Assembly: GCA_944472155.2 (NCBI GenBank)
Contig: OX235279.1
Coordinates: 51,867,564-51,931,563, forward strand
Source: Trichobilharzia szidati
Lineage: Eukaryota > Platyhelminthes > Trematoda > Strigeidida > Schistosomatidae
Reading direction: 5' to 3'
DNA: 64,000 bases
The notes beneath the pieces are model-generated. The model was given only the letters and a program-made list of their open reading frames with translations, ran no database searches and was not told where the DNA came from. The position numbers and the translations under genes were made by a program. How positions within the stretch are numbered: the first letter of the stretch is position 1; every line of letters begins with the position of its first letter. Positions 58,100 through 64,000 of the stretch are shown here, one piece after another.

Positions 58100-58300
58100 C
58101 ATGGACCATTGGATCCGGTCCCACTGGCTTAATGGTCTACGAGCTCGCTAGCCTTGTACCCAAAAGGTCCTGGGTTCAAACCCCAGTGGGTGCGTACTGA
58201 TGAAGAGTCTCAAACCAGGACGAAACAGCTTTCCAGTACTCTCAGGTTCTCCAGTGGTTCTTTACCCGATGTCATCTCATGATGAAATCCTCCAAAAATA
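58100..58300 (+). mobile_element. Smα-like SINE (family 2), inverted partner
   Basis: Same order on the plus strand: 'ggcttaatggtctacgagct', 'tgggttcaaacccc', CTGATGA (58197-58203), 'agagtctcaaaccaggac', GAAAC (58222-58226), then 'agctttccagtactctcagg' and 'catctcatgatgaaatcc'. The spacer to its partner contains a further partial B-box fragment. Transcription across the pair would give a hairpin with arms of nearly 190 bp. Confidence 0.85.
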
Positions 58301-58379
58301 ATTGTGTTAAATATGCCAATCATATAACTGCTTCTGTCACTTTCCAATCATATTGTTCCATAACTAATAGCTTTTTACT

Positions 58380-59020
58380 AAAATCTAGCCAGTGGTCCTT
58401 ATCAACTGGTCTTAAGCTAAATGCTTCTAAATGTCACTGTTAATTTCCCTTTCAGATACAAAGCAGATTTACATGAAATAGTTTATTTCCATGATTCTTG
58501 TAACATAAAGGGAACTGAAGTTGGAGTGAAATCAAATGTCAAATATCTCGGAATAAGTCTTTCCTCTGATAATTCCTGATCATCCCAAATCCAATGGATT
58601 TTTAGAAAAGTATTCCACCTAATCTTCTAGATGAGGAAGATTAGAAAGTCTAGTAAAATATAGCTTCTACTTTTATAGTTTTTTAATTATGGCACTTTGT
58701 CATTTCTTATTTATCGCTCTCCCTCAATCTTTCTTGGACTACCTAGGAAAGGTTAAGTTATGAAAAACACTAGAGGCCGATAGTAAGGAGATTGCTTTGC
58801 CTCTAAGGCATTTCATTGATGTCGTTTCCGCCGGACATTTGAACTCATGCAAGAAATTAGCAAAAGTCAGTTTTCCAGCACCCTCTGAATTCGCACCTAT
58901 CCGCTTGCATCACGCTAGGTAGAGCTAGAGGCATCTGTAAAGAATTTATGCTTGCACGACTAAATACAAAAAGTCAGACACGTCTTATTTGGCAAAAATG
59001 TGTTAGGTATGAAATTACTT
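58380..59020 (+). pseudogene. CR1-like LINE C-terminal fragment
   Basis: Words in order across stops: 'LKLNASKCH', 'VKYLGISLSSDNS', 'FLIYRSPSIFLGLPRKV', 'IALPLRHFIDVVSAGHLNSC' and 'FPAPSEFAPIRLHHAR'. This is the thumb and C-terminal region of a CR1-type RT, dead and without a 5' part. Confidence 0.65.
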
Positions 59021-59149
59021 ACTGCGAATAAGTAAATAAATGGCTGCTTCCATTTTTTCCAGTCATTAATATGTTGCTGTCACTATTTCTGTTAATTTAT
59101 AATATAATTTATTTTTGCATAAATAATAGCAACACACTGATGGATGAGC

Positions 59150-59690
59150 TTTGACGCATTTAGTTTTATTAGCTAATGGTTATCCAGAAAACCTTATCGA
59201 TTGTCACATCAAGGGTAAACCACATCTTGAAAAGACAGCTTCTGCACCAAAGAAAGCTATCTTTATCAGCCTACCATTAAAAGGTGATCAAATTATGCAG
59301 TTGACGGCTTTAAGACTTTGGTCAGCCATCAAGCATACATTCTAAGCCGTATCTTTTTCACTTACCTGTGGAACATTTTCGATCCCTGTACCCGCGATCT
59401 AAAGACGAAATTCTGTGAACTCTACTTCAGACTGTATCTGGAAGTTCATCTGCAGTTGCTGTGACACCTATAATAGGCAGAACCAATAGAATGTTCCAAT
59501 GTCGTTGAAAACAACATGTTCCAAAATGGTTATTGAAACACAGAAGATCCCGATGCAATTAATCTGAATAGAATTCCATCATAATCCATTGCAAAGTACT
59601 TATTAGTGTCAGGTCACAAAATCAATATTAATGACTGCTTCACAATTATTTCACATAACTCTAGTTCAAGGTTATTGAAGGTGATGGCAG
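59150..59690 (+). pseudogene. Penelope-like element fragment, plus strand
   Basis: The 64-codon frame reads 'LLANGYPENLIDCHIKGKPH' and 'APKKAIFISLPLKGDQI', matching 'LLENGYPPRFIDKNMKEKPP' and 'VPKKTLFMNLEFKGDVA' in the PLE at 60376. Later 'LVSGHKININDCFTIIS' matches the GIY-YIG C-terminal part. It is then interrupted by the SINE at 59693. It is oriented tail-to-tail with the larger PLE. Confidence 0.75.
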
Positions 59691-59692
59691 CA

Positions 59693-59890
59693 CTTTGGTA
59701 GAAGTTAGAACTCATGGGCCATTGAATCGGGTCCCAGTAGCTGAATGGTATACGAGCTTGCCTTGTAACCGGAAGCTCCTGGGTTCAATCCTCAGTGGGT
59801 ACGTAATGATTATGATTCCCAAACTAGGATGAAAGAGCTGTCCAGTACTCCCTGGTTTCCAATGGTTCTCTAACTGATATTAATCAGTGA
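59693..59890 (+). mobile_element. Smα-like SINE (family 2)
   Basis: 'gtagaagttagaactcatgg' leader, head 'cagtagctgaatggtatacg', B-box 'gggttcaatcctc', then 'gattcccaaactaggatg', 'aaagagctgtccagtactcc' and tail 'ggttctctaactgatatt'. The hammerhead-like core is degraded. Inserted in the PLE fragment. Confidence 0.75.
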
Positions 59891-60375
59891 TTAACTCTTA
59901 AAAAACAAATCTAATCCTAAGAAAAAGGCACAAACAGCGAAGAAAATTTTCTTTTCGACGATTCATTTTCATGAGCTGTACAATCGTAATTATAATTAAC
60001 AAAGAAATCTTTAGACCAATCAGATACTGGTAAATTTTGTCCTTGGAAAATTGTATTACATAATGTAAGGTGTAAGAAGGGATGACTAATTGTAAGTTAG
60101 AAAGGAGACAGAAGTTGGCATGACGTAATAAGTGTGAGATAGTGAATAATCAATAATCTCGTGTAAAATGGACAGGAACTAGTGGAAAGGCTATAAAGTG
60201 TTTTTGTATAAAATATGTATGAAAAACAATGTTATTAATAAACAGTAATAGAGTGGTAATAAAATGTGGATGATGGGGACAAAATGATAATAAAAGTATT
60301 AATAAAATAAAATAATAATGGTAATAATAGTGAACTTACATAATAAAGGAAAGAAGCAAAATTGTGATAAGAACT
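59891..60375. other. PLE 3' untranslated sequence, probable
   Basis: Holds the block 'gattcattttcatgagctgt' shared with 54537 and an (ATA/ATAAA)-rich stretch before the end of the minus-strand PLE ORF. No gene. Confidence 0.45.
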
Positions 60376-62715
60376 TTACTCTGGCCATGGTAAGGCAAGA
60401 GAATGTATGTATCGCTTTTGTATGCAGAGGTCCGGTTTTAGATCTCGAATAGCTAATGCTTCAGCTATGTACAGATGGCGAATCCGAAGTCCCTTTGTAC
60501 GATATTGAGGGACTCTGTGTAACACTGTGAAGCATTCATGTGGGGGTGCTCGATGTCCAGAGATGACAAGGTGTTCGAGGATCGAGCTGTTGCTATTCTT
60601 CTTTTCTCCTCTGGCCAACCAAGCGGGGCAGTGTTCCAGAATACGTTTTTGGACTTGACGTTGCGTACGGCCAATATACTTTGCTCCACACGAGCAAGTA
60701 AATTGATAAATACACATTGAGGTGGCCAAAAGCGGTATCTTGTCCTTAGCGTTAGACTGGATTAACTGTCTGCAGGAGAATGTGATACGTAGAGTGGCTG
60801 TTGGAAATGTCTTCTTCAGACATTTAGAAAGGCGGTTTCTGAGAATTTCCGCTGCGACATCACCTTTGAATTCTAGGTTCATGAAGAGAGTCTTCTTAGG
60901 AACCGTTGCAATGTTTGACATCGGAGGCTTCTCCTTCATGTTTTTGTCAATAAATCTTGGTGGATATCCATTCTCTAGTAGGATTTTACGTAATAAATTT
61001 AATTCATTCTCCACCATGTCTTCCGAGCAGATTTTTCTAATCCTTGAGCACAACGTACGTACCAGGTTTCTCTTTCGGATTAGTGGGACGAAGCTCTGGA
61101 AGTTGATAAACTGTCCAGTCCATGTTGGCTTGCGGTATATTGATCTTTGGATCGTACAGTCGTGTCGTCTGGTGAGTAGTACATCAAGGAATGGAAATGC
61201 GTTGTTCGATTCTCTTTCTAAGGTGAAACTTATTGATGGATGCGCTGCGTTGAAGGTTTTGAGGAGAGAATCTAAATCACAATTTTCATCACAGATTATA
61301 AACGTGTCATCTACGTATCTCTTGTATAAGTGCAGTTGACTTATCAAGGGATTGAGGATGTTGTTTTCCAGACTCGCCATGAAGCAGTCGGCTAGAAGTG
61401 GACCGAGAGGAGACCCCATAGCTACTCCATCTTTCTGTACATTGAACTTTTCATTGAATTTGAACTGGATATTGAACGTACATTTGAGAAGAAGTTCCTT
61501 CAGGTAGTTTATTGGGAGAGGAACTTCTAGGTTGTTGGTTTCGATGTAATCACAAATGAAGCATATTGTTTCAGTTAGGGGGATGCTTGTGAATAGAGAA
61601 ACGACATCTGGTGAGATCATTTGTCTTTCAGACACGTTGACATCCTTCACTGAGTCGATGAAGTCAAATGTATCTCTAAGGCTATATTTTGTCATATGTC
61701 TTTGAACTGGTTCGAGGATATCAGCTAGCCACTTCGCGATTTGATGATATGGTGAGTTAACCATGTCTATGACCGGTCGAAGTGGGACATTCTCCTTGTG
61801 CACTTTAGGCAGTCCATACAGTCTTGGAATAGTTGAACTGCAAGGTTTTATTTGCTCATAAACCTCCGGTGTTATGACTGAATCTTCTTTCATTCTCTTC
61901 AGCAATTTTGTAAGTAGGTTTTCAGTTCTTTCGGTTGTGTCTTTCTGGTTGGGTGATTCGAAGAATTTGGTGTTATCTGATAGTATATCTGTCAATTTCT
62001 CATTATAATCGGATCTATTCATTGCTACAATACCATTGCCCTTATCAGGACGGACGAGGATTATGTCTTTATTTTCTTGGAGCTGTTTAAGTTGTCGTTT
62101 GTGTTCCTTGGTCAGTAGATAACGGTGGCTCGGTCACGAATGAATGTACTTGTAACAGCTGTCAAGGATTGAAGCTTTGAATTGATCCAGATCTTTTTCA
62201 GAAGTAGGTGACAAATCGGATGTCTGTGACATTAAATTCTCAAACTGTACTTTAGTTTGTAATTCGTTGAATTTACTCGATACATGGCAAAATTTTGGGC
62301 CAAGTGATAGCACTTGCATTTGAACAGGAGTCAGAGGAAAATTCGAGAAATTAAAGACGTATTTCTCCGGATTCTTTGGAAACGACGAAAGAGTTTCAGA
62401 TGGTTTCAGGCTTTTTGTTAGTCGTGAAATGGTATCGTTGCAACGTCTTTGTATGACACTAGATACATAATCCTGAAATGTTTGTCGTTCATCATCGGAT
62501 AGTTCATATAAAGCATGGATTCTTTGTGATATATTACGTTCAAGTTCGGGTATGCGTGAGCGGATGGCGTCGATGTGATTGAGTGTGTGACGTTTAAGTG
62601 TCTTTGAATTAGGGTAAATATGATTCCGGCGGAGATTCTTCCAGTAATATTTTGGATACTCATGCTTATCGATGCATCGTTTCAGAAAATTAAGCTCCGT
62701 GTTAACTTCAGCAAG
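60376..62715 (-). pseudogene. Penelope-like retroelement, nearly intact, one in-frame stop
   Basis: The minus-strand frame runs from about 62710 to 60376 and is broken only by a TGA at 62136-62134. The main open part is 548 codons. RT: 'YGLPKVHKENVPLRPVIDMV', 'DVVSLFTSIPL' (motif A), 'DGVAMGSPLGPLLADCFM' (B) and 'YKRYVDDTFII' (YVDD about residue 234). A linker follows, then the C-terminal GIY-YIG endonuclease ('CIYQFTC' about 437, 'KYIGRTQRQVQKRILEH'). Penelope-type elements combine exactly these two domains. The N-terminal region upstream of the TGA includes 'LERNISQRIHALYELSDDER' and 'FPLTPVQMQVLSLGPKF'. The 5' end is cut near 62715. It could be a recent, just-inactivated copy. Confidence 0.92.
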
Positions 62716-62820
62716 CTATAGGAAACTATAGGAAATTAATCACATACATCCTAAACTATGTGTACAAAAAACAATAGACTCCAATCTTCGCATACCACGG
62801 ACTACTTGACCTATTTGAAT

Positions 62821-63020
62821 GTGCGTCGGTGGCACAGTGGTTAGGACGCTTGCCGACCATGCACATGGTCCGGGGTTCTATCCCCTGCTGATGCACACCT
62901 GATATCAATAGTGGGCCTGCAAAATTTGTGCTACCGATATCACTTGCTGAAAATTCCATACATGTACCAAAACATACGGTGTGGAATCAAGCTGTAATCA
63001 AAAATAAATGAATAAAAATA
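62821..63020 (+). mobile_element. tRNA-headed SINE with alternative tail (family 3)
   Basis: The head is nearly identical to family 1 ('gtgcgtcggtggcacagtgg', B-box region 'ggggttctatcccc'). After about 75 bases the body changes to 'ctgatatcaatagtgggcct', 'gtgctaccgatatcac', 'ctgaaaattccatac' and 'ggtgtggaatcaagctgtaa', ending 'tcaaaaataaatg'. Approximate target repeats 'tttgaatg' and 'tatgaatg' flank it. A truncated relative lies at 27424. Confidence 0.8.
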
Positions 63021-64000
63021 TGAATGGTCCTTAGTATGTACTTTTGTTCGCTATAACTGAGTAATTGCCATGCATTTTAATTTATTTTATTGTTGTCAAC
63101 GATGCTAGTTGTAAAGTGACTGTAGAGAAACTGCAAAATGATATCATCTCGCGAGATTTGTGTTCTAAATGCCTTATTCAAATTATTATTACCGTAAATA
63201 TCGTAAAAGTGATGTAATTATTTGTTTTTCCTTGCTGCGTAATATCAAGAGAGCGCTAGATGCAATTTGGCATTACATTCTGAGAATTCTACACTGTGTC
63301 AAAATTTTTATATGAAATAAAGTCATTATCAATTTCAATATTATTATCTTAGGAATCTTAATATAAAGGCATTGATCAGAATATAAGAGTGTAATATCGA
63401 GTACATCTCCATCCGATAAAATGCTCCTGTGTGAAAGTGTACAGTTACGCAGTATTAACTAGACTGATTACTGCCTCCCATTAAGTTCAACTTTTTCAAT
63501 AGTTTTTTATTGTACGTGCAGAAGTAAGTACAAGGAAACAACAGCGAGACAGCTGACTACTAGAATTGTTAAACACCCATTCAAGAGTCTACGTCCGACA
63601 GATTCTATTACGTTTAATAATGTTAATCTTCATTACCTAGCTGATACCGTATCCTTTTAGATAATTTACAAATCGAGAACTTTTGATGTGGTTGTGTTCT
63701 CTGATTTACAAATCTTCTCCATTATTTCCGACAAAGCAGTTTGTGATTAATTTGAATTGATAAACCTGTAGCCATTCAAAGACTGAAGCTTAAATTATGT
63801 ATTTAGAAAAAGAGAATATTTCTGATTTATTGCTAATTTCATAAGTTCTGACTCATACATCCTACGTCTCTACAAATTCGTTTCAGTATTGCTCCTTTAA
63901 TAACTTCATTTGATATTTATCTGCATTTACCTTCATTTTAGCTATTTGTGTGATAATACCTCGTATATTATTTTCATCCGTCACTTGTAATTTTGCTTAG
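63021..64000. other. intergenic to window end, no gene seen
   Basis: AT-rich with no family-like ORF. Confidence 0.4.

Noticed and set aside
1..64000. CRISPR arrays, prokaryotic operons, phage or plasmid features
   Set aside because: None seen. Introns, SINEs, LINEs and poly(A) signals identify animal nuclear DNA.

Overview
The window looks like about 64 kb of nuclear DNA from a schistosome or closely related blood fluke. The evidence is AT-rich sequence, long introns, and a repeat set typical of schistosome genomes: tRNA-headed SINEs, Smα-like SINEs with hammerhead-type cores, RTE- and CR1-like LINEs, Penelope-like elements (PLEs) and a Ty3/gypsy element. There is no sign of operons or any other prokaryotic trait. 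Genus and species are inferred.

Two host genes are well supported. The minus strand from about 39.6 kb down to 22.0 kb carries an RBFOX-family RNA-binding protein in eight recognisable exons with matching splice phases. It has a near-canonical RRM split over exons 2-5, long Ala/Ser/Gln-rich C-terminal exons and the family's C-terminal aromatic-PY ending. At 51.5-52.5 kb on the plus strand is an intronless, intact 327-codon lactate dehydrogenase-like gene. Its own polyadenylation signal follows, but the catalytic His, the substrate-binding Arg residues and the active-site Asn are all replaced, so it looks like a pseudoenzyme.

Layout. 0-12 kb: intergenic DNA with SINEs and two decayed CR1-like LINEs. 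13-18.2 kb: a PLE remnant split by a young, intact Ty3/gypsy element (TSD atatg, near-identical LTRs, one gag-pol ORF). 18-22 kb: intergenic DNA and the probable RBFOX 3' UTR. 22-39.6 kb: RBFOX, with SINEs, LINE tails, a hammerhead-bearing palindrome and an unclassified repeat in its introns. 39.5-45.6 kb: an inverted segmental duplication of part of RBFOX exon 1, whose copy is split by a head-to-head RTE retrotransposon pair flanked by a 13-bp target-site duplication. 45.6-51 kb: intergenic DNA. 51-52.6 kb: the LDH-like gene. 53-63 kb: a dense graveyard of PLE, RTE-like and CR1-like elements and paired SINEs, including a PLE at 60.4-62.7 kb with a single in-frame stop.

The most unusual signals are the catalytically stripped LDH paralog, the head-to-head RTE pair with both its target-site duplication and an unoccupied paralogous site visible, an RBFOX splice donor whose retention would at once remove the C-terminal PY nuclear-import-type signal, and several distinct hammerhead-like cores in different retroelement families. 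All calls come from reading the sequence by eye. No database search or alignment program was run, so identities given are estimates.
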